This document shows, one piece after another, positions 17,064 to 25,327 of a stretch of DNA of 33,362 nucleotides (position 1 is the first letter of the stretch; each line of letters opens with the position of its first letter). This stretch comes from Candidatus Binatia bacterium (GTDB lineage: Bacteria > Eisenbacteria > RBG-16-71-46 > SZUA-252), in NCBI GenBank assembly GCA_035631035.1, contig DASQJL010000003.1, forward strand, positions 1-33,362, written 5' to 3'. Under the pieces are notes generated by a model. It was not told the DNA's origin. It searched no databases and worked only from the letters and a program-made list of their open reading frames with translations. The position numbers and the translations under genes were made by a program.

Positions 17064-18395
17064 ATGAGGCTGCATCGTGGACTATGGGCGGGGGCTTTTG
17101 CGCTCCTGGCCCTCGTCGGCTGTGGCAAAGACAACGGAACGATCAAGGACACCGGGGTCTACTCCCCGATTCTCACCGGCATCGCCTCCAATCACGAGCC
17201 CGCGGCGCGCGGCACGGAGAATCTGCTCACGGCGCAGGTGACCAACGTGAACGGCATGCCGATCCGGTATCACTGGAAGGCCGCGGCGGGGACCCTTACC
17301 GATTCCACCAGCGCCACCGCGAAGTGGACGCCGCCCGATTCGATCGGCGCCTATAACGTCACCGTCTCGATCGAGGCGGACGACGCCGGCAAGCATTTCT
17401 TCAAGACCATGACCGTGCTCTTGTCGGTGGACAACGAGTTCACCCGGTGGACCAACACCGAGGCGGTGAAGTTCGACCCGGCTCCGACTTCAGGCGGCGG
17501 TGTTCTCTTCGCCCAGTACCGCGATCCCATCGTCAAGAGCTCGGACGCCTTCCGGATCGACACGCCGCTCGGGCCGGCGATTCAGCTGACCACCGACTTC
17601 TTCAGCGTGGCCTCTCCCACGGCGAACGCGGGTCAGACCGACATCGCATTCACGGCCAGGAAGAACCAGACCGATTCCATCTCGATCTATCTCCTCCCCT
17701 TTGCGGGCGGGGACACGTCGATGACCCGGGTGTTCGAGCTGCGCCGCGCCTCCCAGACGTTTCTCGCGAGCCCGCGGTTCGCCCCCGTCGGCACCCGGCT
17801 CGCGTACGCGTCGGATTCGACCAACGGCGGAACGGGTGCCAACACGGCAATCTACTTCCGCGACGGCAGCGACTTGAATGTCGGGCCCGTCGCCGCGATC
17901 GACCCCAATGTGGCCGGGAGCACCTACCTCTTCAATCCGAACTGGGGCCCGGACAAGAACGGCGACGGATCCCCCGATTCCCTCATGATGGCGGCCGTCG
18001 ATTTCCCGGGGACCTTCTTCGAGACCCGGCACGGCATGTACATCGCACCGCTCGCGCCCCCTGACGGCGCGGCGTCGTACTCGCAATGGCTGGATGGACA
18101 GCTCCTGGAAACACCCGATTGGTCGCCGGACGGGCAGTACGTGACGTTCGTGAAGCGGAACGCGGGCGCCAATGATCGCGACATCTGGATCATCAACCGC
18201 TCGGCCGCCGACATCAGCCAGGCGGTGCGCGTGACGTCGGGACCCGCGGACGATTCGCAGCCCCGGTTCAGCGCTGACGGGAATTCGATCATCTTCATCT
18301 CCAACCGGGTCGACCGGTATGGAGTGACCGGAGTCTATGGAACCGAGCGACGCGGCACGAACATCTGGAGCGTCGCTCATTTTGATCGGCCCTAG
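17064..18395 (+). CDS. PD40/beta-propeller lipoprotein
   Basis: A 443-residue predicted lipoprotein: the signal peptide ends LLALVGC with Cys20. Residues about 45-130 look like an immunoglobulin-like domain (GTENLLTAQVTNVNGMPIRY, GAYNVTVSIEADDAG). The rest carries TolB-like PD40 strands such as SPRFAPVGTRLAYASDSTNGG, TPDWSPDGQYVTFVKR and QPRFSADGNSIIFISNRVD. It is probably tethered to a membrane and binds a protein or glycan, but no enzyme motif is visible. ATG 17064 is chosen over ATG 17007 because it gives a perfect lipoprotein signal; AAGGAG at 17046-17051 is 12 bases away. It is a single gene, closed by the hairpin at 18405. Confidence 0.78.
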   Translation: MRLHRGLWAGAFALLALVGCGKDNGTIKDTGVYSPILTGIASNHEPAARGTENLLTAQVTNVNGMPIRYHWKAAAGTLTDSTSATAKWTPPDSIGAYNVTVSIEADDAGKHFFKTMTVLLSVDNEFTRWTNTEAVKFDPAPTSGGGVLFAQYRDPIVKSSDAFRIDTPLGPAIQLTTDFFSVASPTANAGQTDIAFTARKNQTDSISIYLLPFAGGDTSMTRVFELRRASQTFLASPRFAPVGTRLAYASDSTNGGTGANTAIYFRDGSDLNVGPVAAIDPNVAGSTYLFNPNWGPDKNGDGSPDSLMMAAVDFPGTFFETRHGMYIAPLAPPDGAASYSQWLDGQLLETPDWSPDGQYVTFVKRNAGANDRDIWIINRSAADISQAVRVTSGPADDSQPRFSADGNSIIFISNRVDRYGVTGVYGTERRGTNIWSVAHFDRP

Positions 18396-18404
18396 GCCGG
18401 TTTG

Positions 18405-18436
18405 CGGCGGAGGCGCGCCCCGGCGCGCCCCCGCCG
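18405..18436 (+). terminator. Large GC hairpin between PD40 lipoprotein and PLP-enzyme genes
   Basis: CGGCGG and GGCGCGC on the 5' side pair with GCGCGCC and CCGCCG on the 3' side: 13 pairs with one A-C mismatch and a 4-base loop (18419-18422). It begins ten bases after the stop of the lipoprotein gene. It has no T-run, so it may be a U-less terminator or a pause/stability element. Confidence 0.6.
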
Positions 18437-18458
18437 AACCCCACTCGAAGCCAGGAAG

Positions 18459-19658
18459 ATGAGCGCGCCGGATCCGTCTCGCCTCAGCTTCAACACGCGC
18501 TGCGTGCACGGCTTTGGCGGACTCGATCCCTCCACCGGCGCCGTCTCCGTCCCGATCTATCAGAGCAGCACCTTCGCGTTCCACAACGCGGCCGAGGGCG
18601 CGGCCATCTTCGCGGGCGAGCGCCAGGGCTACTTCTACACGCGCCTGGGCAATCCGACGCAGGCCGCGTTCGAGCGCGAGATGGCCTCCCTGGAAGGCGG
18701 CGAGGCGGCGCTCGCCACCTCGAGCGGCATGGCGGCGACGACCACCGCCGTCTTCGCGCTGGTCGGGGCGGGCGACAACCTCATCGCCTCGGGCACCCTC
18801 TACGGCGGGACGCACAAGCTCTTCCAGGAGCTATTGCCGCGCTACGGCGTCCAGACCCGCTGGGTGGACGCCAACGACCCGTGCGCGATCGCGAAGGCGG
18901 TGGACGCGAAGACGAAGCTCTTCTACGTCGAGACTCCGGCCAATCCCAACCTGAACATCGTCGACCTGAGGGGGGCGGCGGCCGAGGCGAAGCGGCACGG
19001 CATTCCCCTCCTCGTGGACAACACCTTCGCGACCCCCTACTACCAGCGCCCCCTCACCCTCGGCGCCGACGTCGTGATCCACAGCGCGACCAAGTACATC
19101 GGCGGACATGGCGACACCGTGGCCGGCGTGATCGTCGGCTGCAGGGAATTCGTGGACCGCTGCCGCATGGAGATCCTGCGCGACCTGGGAGGCGTGATCA
19201 GCCCCTTCAACGCCTGGCTCCTCCTGCGGGGGCTGAAGACGCTGCCCGTGCGCATGGAGCGCCACTCAGAGAACGCGCTCCAGATCGCTCAGTTCCTCGA
19301 CTTCCATCCCCGCGTGGAGCGCGTGTGGTATCCGGGGCTGCACACGCACCCCCAGCACGCCGTCGCCGCCGGCCAGATGTCGGGGTTCGGAGGGATGATC
19401 GCCTTCGAGCTGCGCGGCGGTCACGACGCGGGCGTCAAGCTGATGGACTCGGTCCGCCTGATCACTTTGGCCGTGAGCCTGGGGGACTGCGACACGCTGA
19501 TCGAGCACCCCGCCTCGATGACCCACTCGACCTACACGCCCGAGGAGCGCGCCTGCTGCGGCATCTCGGACGGGCTCGTGCGGCTCTCCGTCGGGATCGA
19601 GGGTGTCGAAGACCTCATCGCCGACCTGGACCAGGCGCTCGAGACGGTACCGGCTTGA
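18459..19658 (+). CDS. Cys/Met-metabolism PLP enzyme, methionine gamma-lyase-like
   Basis: A 399-residue fold-type I PLP enzyme that acts on sulfur amino acids. Cofactor residues align with P. putida methionine gamma-lyase with an offset of one: Tyr60 and Arg62 (YFYTRLGNPT), Tyr115, Asp187 (LLVDNTFATP) and Schiff-base Lys212 (SATKYIGGHGD). The cysteine that marks methionine gamma-lyase (C116) is Gly117 here (LYGGTHKLF), so a cystathionine gamma-synthase/lyase or O-acylhomoserine sulfhydrylase activity is as likely. It shares homoserine metabolism with the thr operon. ATG 18459 follows AGGAAG closely; a frame extends 19 codons upstream into the hairpin and is rejected. Confidence 0.9.
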   Translation: MSAPDPSRLSFNTRCVHGFGGLDPSTGAVSVPIYQSSTFAFHNAAEGAAIFAGERQGYFYTRLGNPTQAAFEREMASLEGGEAALATSSGMAATTTAVFALVGAGDNLIASGTLYGGTHKLFQELLPRYGVQTRWVDANDPCAIAKAVDAKTKLFYVETPANPNLNIVDLRGAAAEAKRHGIPLLVDNTFATPYYQRPLTLGADVVIHSATKYIGGHGDTVAGVIVGCREFVDRCRMEILRDLGGVISPFNAWLLLRGLKTLPVRMERHSENALQIAQFLDFHPRVERVWYPGLHTHPQHAVAAGQMSGFGGMIAFELRGGHDAGVKLMDSVRLITLAVSLGDCDTLIEHPASMTHSTYTPEERACCGISDGLVRLSVGIEGVEDLIADLDQALETVPA

Positions 19659-20071
19659 CCGGAGGTTTCGCCCGCTACTGGCTCCCCGTCATCGCCTATG
19701 TGGCGATGATCTTCTCCCTCTCGTCCATTCACGGCTCGTCGGTCCCCAACTTCTTCCCGGGCGTGGACAAGCTGGAGCACTTGTTGGAATATTCGCTGTT
19801 CGGTCTCCTGGCCGGGCGCGCCATCCGCTTCACCCTGGGCCCGACGAAGCGCCGGCTGGCGGCCTCGCTCGGCACGATGGCCCTGGGCGCCATGGTGGGC
19901 GCGCTGGACGAGCTGTACCAGCGCGGGGTGCCGGGCCGCAGCTCGGACGTCCGCGACTGGATCACCGACGTCGGGGCCGTCGCCATCTCGGTGCTCGTCA
20001 CCCAGCTCATTCACACGCGGCCGATCATCCGGCCCGCATCCGACAAGAACCTGGAGAAACGCGCGCCGTGA
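19655..20071 (+). CDS. VanZ-like membrane protein
   Basis: A membrane protein of about 138 residues with three to four hydrophobic segments. VDKLEHLLEYSLFGLLAGRA and ALDELYQRGVPGRSSDVRDWITDVGA are the defining VanZ motifs (D-K-x-x-H-x-x-x-Y, and D-E-x-x-Q-x-x-x-P-G-R-x-x-x-x-x-D). VanZ proper gives low teicoplanin resistance; most homologues have no assigned role. The start is probably TTG at 19655, which overlaps the previous stop in TTGA; no in-frame ATG comes earlier than the first helix. The stop overlaps hisS by GTGA, so it is embedded in a coupled group. Confidence 0.8.
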   Translation: MTGGFARYWLPVIAYVAMIFSLSSIHGSSVPNFFPGVDKLEHLLEYSLFGLLAGRAIRFTLGPTKRRLAASLGTMALGAMVGALDELYQRGVPGRSSDVRDWITDVGAVAISVLVTQLIHTRPIIRPASDKNLEKRAP

Positions 20072-21363
20072 GCTTTCAGGCCCCCAAGGGGACCCACGAC
20101 ATCCTTCCCGGCGAGTCCGAGCGGTGGAACTGGCTCGAGGCGCGGCTCCGCGACATCCTCGAGCGCTACGGCTACCGCGAGGTGCGCACGCCGATGTTCG
20201 AGTCCACCGACCTCTTCGTCCGGAGTGTCGGGGAATCGACCGACATCGTCCGGAAGGAGCTCTACACCTTCGAGGACAAGGGCGGCCGCTCGCTGACGCT
20301 GCGTCCCGAGGGGACCGCGCCGCTCGTGCGCGCCTACCTCGAGCACTCGATGGGCCACGGCCAGCCGATGGCGCGCCTCTACTACATCGGCGCGATGTTC
20401 CGCTACGAGCGGCCCCAGGCCGGGCGCTTCCGCCAGTTCGCCCAGGTCGGCGCCGAGCTCCTGGGGCCGGGCGGCCCCGCGGCGGACGGCGAGATGATCG
20501 ACCTCTTCGTCGCGGTCATGCGCGGCGTCGGGCTCGAAGACCCGACGGTGCTCCTGAACTCGCTCGGCGATTCGGTCTGCCGGCCCGTGTATCGCGAGAA
20601 GATCCGCGAATACTTCGGAGGCCGCGTGGACGAACTGTGCGGCGACTGCAAGGAGCGGCTCCGGACGAACCCGCTCCGGATCCTCGACTGCAAGGTGCCC
20701 TCCTGCCAGCCGGTGCTGGCGGGCGCGCCGCGCATGCTCGATTTCCTCTGCGACCCCTGCCGGGAGCACTTCGAGGGGGTTCAGGCCGCGCTTCGCGCGC
20801 TCTCCATCCCCTTCGAGATCGCGCCGCGGCTGGTGCGGGGGCTGGACTACTACACGCGGACCGTTTTCGAGGTGCACTCGGGCTCGCTCGGCGCGCAGAG
20901 CGCGGTGGGCGGTGGCGGGCGCTACGATCTCCTCGTCGAGGAGTTCGGCGGCCCCTCGGTGCCGGCGCTCGGCTTCTCGATCGGGCTGGAGCGGCTGCTG
21001 CTGGCGGCGGCTCCCGCGGCATCGGGAATGGGCGCGCCCGACATCGCCGTGGTCGCGCGCGACCCCTCCGCCGCGCTCGGGGCGCTGGTTCTCGCGCGCG
21101 AGCTGCGCGGCCTGGGGCAGGGCGCGAGCGGCCCCACGGTGGTGGCCGACGTCGCCGGCCGGAGCGCGGGCGCGCAGATGAAGTGGGCCTCCAAGATGGG
21201 CGCGCGCTACGCGGTGTTCGTGCCCGCCGACGCCGAGGGCTACGCGGTCCGGAACATGCGCGAGGGTACGGACGAGCCGAAAGCGAAGGACGCCGCGGCG
21301 CTCCGCGCGATGCTCGCGGCCCGGCTTGCCGCCTCCCGCGCGGGCGAGCGGGTTCCCTCGTGA
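20068..21363 (+). CDS. hisS: Histidyl-tRNA synthetase
   Basis: A class II synthetase of 431 residues. FQAPKGTHDILPGE is the family start, RTPMFESTDLF motif 1, and AMFRYERPQAGRFRQFAQVGAE motif 2. The histidine-binding pieces are LVRGLDYYTRTVFEV and GGGGRYDLLVEEFGG, and PALGFSIGLERLLL is motif 3. The last 90 residues form the anticodon-binding domain. The start is a GTG in a GTGA overlap with the VanZ-like gene; the stop overlaps aspS the same way. The hisS-aspS pair is common in bacteria. Confidence 0.96.
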   Translation: MSFQAPKGTHDILPGESERWNWLEARLRDILERYGYREVRTPMFESTDLFVRSVGESTDIVRKELYTFEDKGGRSLTLRPEGTAPLVRAYLEHSMGHGQPMARLYYIGAMFRYERPQAGRFRQFAQVGAELLGPGGPAADGEMIDLFVAVMRGVGLEDPTVLLNSLGDSVCRPVYREKIREYFGGRVDELCGDCKERLRTNPLRILDCKVPSCQPVLAGAPRMLDFLCDPCREHFEGVQAALRALSIPFEIAPRLVRGLDYYTRTVFEVHSGSLGAQSAVGGGGRYDLLVEEFGGPSVPALGFSIGLERLLLAAAPAASGMGAPDIAVVARDPSAALGALVLARELRGLGQGASGPTVVADVAGRSAGAQMKWASKMGARYAVFVPADAEGYAVRNMREGTDEPKAKDAAALRAMLAARLAASRAGERVPS

Positions 21364-23153
21364 TCGAGCCGCTCGCCGGTCGCCGGCGCACCCACTCGTG
21401 CGGCGACCTCCGCCCCGAGGACGCCGGCAAGCGCGCGCTCCTCATGGGATGGGCGCACCGCGTGCGGGACCACGGCGGCGTGCTCTTCCTGGACCTGCGC
21501 GACCGCTACGGCATCACGCAAGTCGTGTTCCGCCCGCAGGCCTTGAACGAGGCCACGATGCTCCGCGCCCGCGAGATCGGAAGCGAGTGGGTGGTGCTCG
21601 TCGAGGGCACCGTGCTCAAGCGCCCGAAGGGGAGCGAGAACGCCGAGCTTGCGACCGGCGGCATCGAGCTCGAGGCCGACACGCTGGCGGTCCTGAACAC
21701 CAGCAAGACGCCCCCCTTTCCGATCGACGACGTGGTCACGACCGCGTCCGAGGACCTGCGGCTCAAGTACCGCTACCTCGACCTGCGCCGCGCGGCGCTC
21801 CGCGACTCGATCGTCTTCCGCCACCGGCTGACCCGGAGCGTGCGCGAGTACCTCTCGGACCAGAACTTCCTCGAGATCGAGACGCCGCTCCTCGTGAAGC
21901 CGACCCCCGAGGGGGCGCGCGACTACGTCGTGCCCGCGCGGCTCCATCCCGGGAAGTTCTACGCGCTCCCGCAGTCGCCGCAGCTCTACAAGCAGATCCT
22001 CATGGTGGCGGGGTTCGACCGCTATTTCCAGATCGCGCGCTGCCTGCGCGACGAGGACCTGCGCGCCGACCGCCAGCCCGAATTCACGCAGATCGATCTC
22101 GAGATGTCCTTCCCGACCGAGGACGACGTCTTCGCCGTGGTCGAGGGGATGCTCGAGAGCGTCTTCCGGCGCGACCTGGCCCGCGCGCTCCCGGTCCCGT
22201 TCCCACGAATGACCTATCGCGAGGCGATGGAGCGGTACGGCACCGACAAGCCCGATCTCCGGATTCCCTTCGAGATCAAGGACGTCACCGCCGCCGCGGG
22301 CGCGAGCGCGTTCGAGGTTTTCCGCGCGACCGCCGCCGCCGCTCCGCGGTGCATGACGGCGGCGCTGGCCGTGCCGGGCCAGGCGGGCGCGTCGCGGAAG
22401 GAGATCGACGCCTGGGAAGCCGCGGCGAAGCAGATGGGCGTGGCGGGCATGGCCTGGACGCGCGTCAAGGGAGGCGCCCTGGACGGCGGGGTGGGGAAGC
22501 ACTTCCCCGGCCCCCTGGCGGCGGCGCTGATCGACGCGGCGGACGCGCCCGAGGGATCGCTCCTCCTTCTCGTCGGCGGGGTACGCGCCGTGGCGCAGCG
22601 CGCGCTGGGGTTCCTGCGCACGCAGATCGGAAACCAGAAGTTCACGCTGGATCCGAACGACTTCCGCTTCGTCTGGGTGCACCAGTTTCCGCTCTTCGAG
22701 TGGGACGAGGGGCACCAGTCCTGGGCGCCCGCGCACCACATCTTCACGATGCCGCTCGACGAGCACATCGCGCACCTCGAATCCGACCCGGGCCGCGTGC
22801 ACGGCCAGCTCTACGACCTGGCCGCGAACGGAAACGAGCTCGCTTCGGGGAGCATCCGGATCCATCGAAAGGACATCCAGGAGCGCGTCATGCGCGTGAT
22901 CGGGATGCAGCCCGAGGAGCTGGCCGCCAAGTTCGGCTTCCTGCTCGAGTCCTTCGAGTACGGCGCGCCGCCGCACGGCGGGATCGCGCTCGGGTTGGAC
23001 CGGCTCGTGGTCCTCTTCCACGGCGGCGATTCGATCCGCGACGCGATCGCCTTCCCGAAGACCGCCAGCGCCACGTCGCTCATGGACGGCGCCCCCGCAC
23101 CGGTCGATCCCGCGGACCTGCGGGAGCTGAAGATCCGAGCCCTCCCGGACTGA
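21360..23153 (+). CDS. aspS: Aspartyl-tRNA synthetase (bacterial type, possibly non-discriminating)
   Basis: A class II synthetase of 597 residues: OB-fold anticodon domain (1 to about 115), catalytic core with ETPLLVKPTPEGARDYVVPAR, SPQLYKQILM and FQIARCLRDEDLRADRQPEFTQ, a GAD insertion (about 300-420), and motif 3 GGIALGLDRLVVLF. The anticodon domain reads VRDHGGVLFLDLRDR (His38) and later RPKGSEN. The His and Gly correspond to residues that in Pseudomonas-type enzymes allow charging of tRNA-Asn as well, whereas E. coli has Leu. If so, the organism should make Asn-tRNA through GatCAB. The GTG start overlaps the hisS stop (GTGA). Confidence 0.96.
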   Translation: MIEPLAGRRRTHSCGDLRPEDAGKRALLMGWAHRVRDHGGVLFLDLRDRYGITQVVFRPQALNEATMLRAREIGSEWVVLVEGTVLKRPKGSENAELATGGIELEADTLAVLNTSKTPPFPIDDVVTTASEDLRLKYRYLDLRRAALRDSIVFRHRLTRSVREYLSDQNFLEIETPLLVKPTPEGARDYVVPARLHPGKFYALPQSPQLYKQILMVAGFDRYFQIARCLRDEDLRADRQPEFTQIDLEMSFPTEDDVFAVVEGMLESVFRRDLARALPVPFPRMTYREAMERYGTDKPDLRIPFEIKDVTAAAGASAFEVFRATAAAAPRCMTAALAVPGQAGASRKEIDAWEAAAKQMGVAGMAWTRVKGGALDGGVGKHFPGPLAAALIDAADAPEGSLLLLVGGVRAVAQRALGFLRTQIGNQKFTLDPNDFRFVWVHQFPLFEWDEGHQSWAPAHHIFTMPLDEHIAHLESDPGRVHGQLYDLAANGNELASGSIRIHRKDIQERVMRVIGMQPEELAAKFGFLLESFEYGAPPHGGIALGLDRLVVLFHGGDSIRDAIAFPKTASATSLMDGAPAPVDPADLRELKIRALPD

Positions 23154-23154
23154 G

Positions 23155-23173
23155 CGGCGGCCCTGGGCCGTCG
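23155..23173 (+). terminator. Hairpin after aspS
   Basis: CGGCGGCC and GGCCGTCG form eight pairs (one G-U) with a CTG loop, starting directly after the aspS stop. No U-tract follows. Confidence 0.5.
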
Positions 23174-23270
23174 GTGCCCTGGCCCGCACAGGGGTTCACG
23201 TTGGACCCGCTGCGCCGCGCGCGGGGGGTGGCATCCCTCCTGCATTGAACCCCTCCGCGGGCGGCCCCCC

Positions 23271-23299
23271 TTGACTTGCCGCCCGCGTATCCCTACCGT
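23271..23299 (+). promoter_or_regulatory. Promoter of the lipoprotein-phoH-...-glyS operon
   Basis: TTGACT (23271-23276), 17 bases, TACCGT (23294-23299). A start near 23306 gives a leader of about 70 bases before the ATG at 23378. That leader includes an AT-rich stretch (23340-23361, containing TTATCTTATTGATA) unusual for this genome. The remainder of 23174-23270 shows nothing recognisable. Confidence 0.55.
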
Positions 23300-23377
23300 G
23301 ATCGGAGGCAGCGCGCGCCCCATTCCAGGGTCCGCGACCAAATTATCTTATTGATACAAAAGCGGTTACTTCCAGAG

Positions 23378-23767
23378 ATGCAGATCCGGAGCAAGGGGTT
23401 GCCGCAGGCGAAGGCACCCCCTTCCGGCGCCGCCCTGGCCGGCAGCGTTTGGCCGGCCGCCCGGCGTTCGACCGCCCGCGCGTGGGCCTCCGCCAGCCTG
23501 GTGGCCGTCCTGGCCTGGGCTCCCGCCGCGGGATGCGGCCACGCCAACGCCCCCTGCCCGACCCCGGTCTCGACCCTGGACGCCCACCGGCAGCAGTCCG
23601 AAGCGCTGCAGCGGGATCTGGGGCAAACGTCCGAGGCGGCCTCGGCCCTGGAAGCCCGACGCGAAGAGGCGGCTGCCCGCATCCAAGCAGCCAAGGCCCT
23701 GGAAGACTCGCTGGCGCATGCCGGGCGGCCCGCACCGACACCCCCGCATCGGAAGACGCGCCGGTGA
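23378..23767 (+). CDS. Small predicted lipoprotein with coiled coil
   Basis: 129 residues, no family recognised. A long Arg/Ala-rich N-terminus leads to LVAVLAWAPAAGC, a lipobox with Cys53; 52 residues before the cysteine is unusually long. The mature part is mostly one charged helix (HRQQSEALQRDLGQTSEAASALEARREEAAARIQ split over residues about 70-105), probably a coiled coil, then a Pro/Arg/Lys tail. The Shine-Dalgarno is poor (AGAG). The stop overlaps the LysM lipoprotein gene by GTGA, and the two may form a periplasmic pair. Confidence 0.6.
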   Translation: MQIRSKGLPQAKAPPSGAALAGSVWPAARRSTARAWASASLVAVLAWAPAAGCGHANAPCPTPVSTLDAHRQQSEALQRDLGQTSEAASALEARREEAAARIQAAKALEDSLAHAGRPAPTPPHRKTRR

Positions 23768-24300
23768 AGGACCTTTTCCTGTGGATGATGGCCGGTCTCA
23801 TCGCCGGAGGCGCGGCCGGCTGCAGCAAGCCCGTCCTTCGCGTCGCGGACGCCTCGCTCGGCGACTACTACTCGGAGAAGGAGTTCTCCAGGCTGAGCCG
23901 CGAGCAGCGCGACGACTACTGCAACGAGCTCGCCATGCAGGACTCCCTGTACCAGGACGAGATCCGCGAATCGGAGGCCTCGCTGGCCGAGGCCAAGGCG
24001 CGCCGCGCCGCGCTGGGCGGCGAGGTGGATTCGCTTCTGGCGGAGGCCGGGCGGCACGAGCAGAATATCCGGACCCTCCTGGCCGCACGCGGCGGGACCG
24101 AGGCGCGGCCGCGGCCGGCCTCCGGGGAGGGATCGAGCCGCTGGAGCGTGCGCCCGGGCGATTCGCTCTGGCGCATCAGCAGCCGCGAAGAGGTCTACGG
24201 CAACGGCGCGGAATGGCGCCGCATCTACGAATCGAACCGGGACGCCCTGCGCGATCCCGACCGCATCTTTCCAGGACAGGAGCTCAGCATTCCTCGATGA
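23764..24300 (+). CDS. LysM-domain lipoprotein
   Basis: 178 residues. The signal peptide ends AGLIAGGAAGC, a lipobox with Cys20. A helical, acidic middle (about 40-105: REQRDDYCNELAMQDSLYQDE and a following Ala/Glu-rich helix) is probably a coiled coil. The C-terminus from about 127 is a LysM domain (WSVRPGDSLWRISSREEVYG, then IYESNRDALRDPDRIFPGQ), which binds peptidoglycan glycan chains. It likely ties an outer-membrane or periplasmic complex to the wall. The GTG start overlaps the previous gene and the TGA overlaps phoH (ATGA). Confidence 0.85.
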   Translation: MKDLFLWMMAGLIAGGAAGCSKPVLRVADASLGDYYSEKEFSRLSREQRDDYCNELAMQDSLYQDEIRESEASLAEAKARRAALGGEVDSLLAEAGRHEQNIRTLLAARGGTEARPRPASGEGSSRWSVRPGDSLWRISSREEVYGNGAEWRRIYESNRDALRDPDRIFPGQELSIPR

Positions 24301-25301
24301 CGAATCCCGCCAAGGACGAAACGACGCGCTCCGTGGATATCGAGGGCGTCGACCCGCTTTCTCTGTTTGGACGCAACGACGCAAACCTCCGGCTGGTGGA
24401 GCGGAGCTATCCGGTGCACGTGACCTATCGCGAAGGGAAGCTCGCGGTGAAGGGGGACCCCGCGGCGGTGGACGAGGTGAGCGCGATCCTGACCACGCTC
24501 TCCGATCTCGTGCGGCGCGGCGCCGTGCTCGAAGAGCACGACGTCCATAACTTCATCGGACTGACCGACGCCGGTGACCGCGAGGAGTCGCGCACGCTGT
24601 ACGAGCGGCCCGTGCTCTTCTCCTTCGACAAGCGCACCGTGCGCGTGAAGACGCTGGGGCAGGCCCGCTACGTCGCCGCCCTTCAGCGGCACGACATCGT
24701 GTTCTCGATCGGTCCGGCCGGGACCGGCAAGACCTACCTCGCGGTGGCGGCGGCCGTGAGCGCGCTCAAGTCGCGGCAGGTCGAGCGGATCGTGCTGGTC
24801 CGCCCGGCGGTCGAGGCGGGGGAGAGCCTGGGGTTCCTTCCCGGCGACATGAAGGAGAAGGTCGATCCCTATCTCCGGCCGCTGTACGACGCCTTGAACG
24901 ATCTCCTCTCCTACGAGAAGATCCGCCGGTTCCTGGACCTTGGCGTGATCGAGGTGGCGCCGCTCGCCTACATGCGGGGCCGCACGCTGAACAGCGCCTT
25001 CGTGATCCTGGACGAGGCCCAGAACACGACGCTCGGGCAGATGAAGATGTTCCTGACGCGCCTGGGCTATGGCTCGAAGGCGGTCATCACCGGCGACGTG
25101 ACCCAGATCGACCTGGGCGCGAGCATGGTCTCGGGGCTGGTCGAGGTGCAGAACATCCTGAAGGGCGTGCACGACCTCTCGTTCGTCTACCTGAACGAGC
25201 GCGACGTGGTGCGTCACCATCTGGTGCGCGAGATCATCCGCGCCTTCGAGGAGCATGAGGAGAACGGCCGCGAGCAGAAGCGCGGCGGTGAAGGAGGCTG
25301 A
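24297..25301 (+). CDS. PhoH-like ATPase (YbeZ)
   Basis: A cytoplasmic P-loop ATPase of 334 residues, thought to act with YbeY in RNA handling. An N-terminal KH-like segment (about 30-100) precedes the PhoH domain: Walker A GPAGTGKT (139-146), VRPAVEAGESLGFLPGDMKEKVDPYLRPLYDAL split across 170-205, the Walker B stretch SAFVILDEAQNTT, and ITGDVTQIDL. The order phoH, 7TM-HD protein, ybeY is widely conserved. ATG 24297 overlaps the LysM gene stop (ATGA). The C-terminus is a charged tail. Confidence 0.94.
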   Translation: MTNPAKDETTRSVDIEGVDPLSLFGRNDANLRLVERSYPVHVTYREGKLAVKGDPAAVDEVSAILTTLSDLVRRGAVLEEHDVHNFIGLTDAGDREESRTLYERPVLFSFDKRTVRVKTLGQARYVAALQRHDIVFSIGPAGTGKTYLAVAAAVSALKSRQVERIVLVRPAVEAGESLGFLPGDMKEKVDPYLRPLYDALNDLLSYEKIRRFLDLGVIEVAPLAYMRGRTLNSAFVILDEAQNTTLGQMKMFLTRLGYGSKAVITGDVTQIDLGASMVSGLVEVQNILKGVHDLSFVYLNERDVVRHHLVREIIRAFEEHEENGREQKRGGEGG

Positions 25302-25327
25302 TCGCGCCGCCGTCTTGGGCGCAACCT

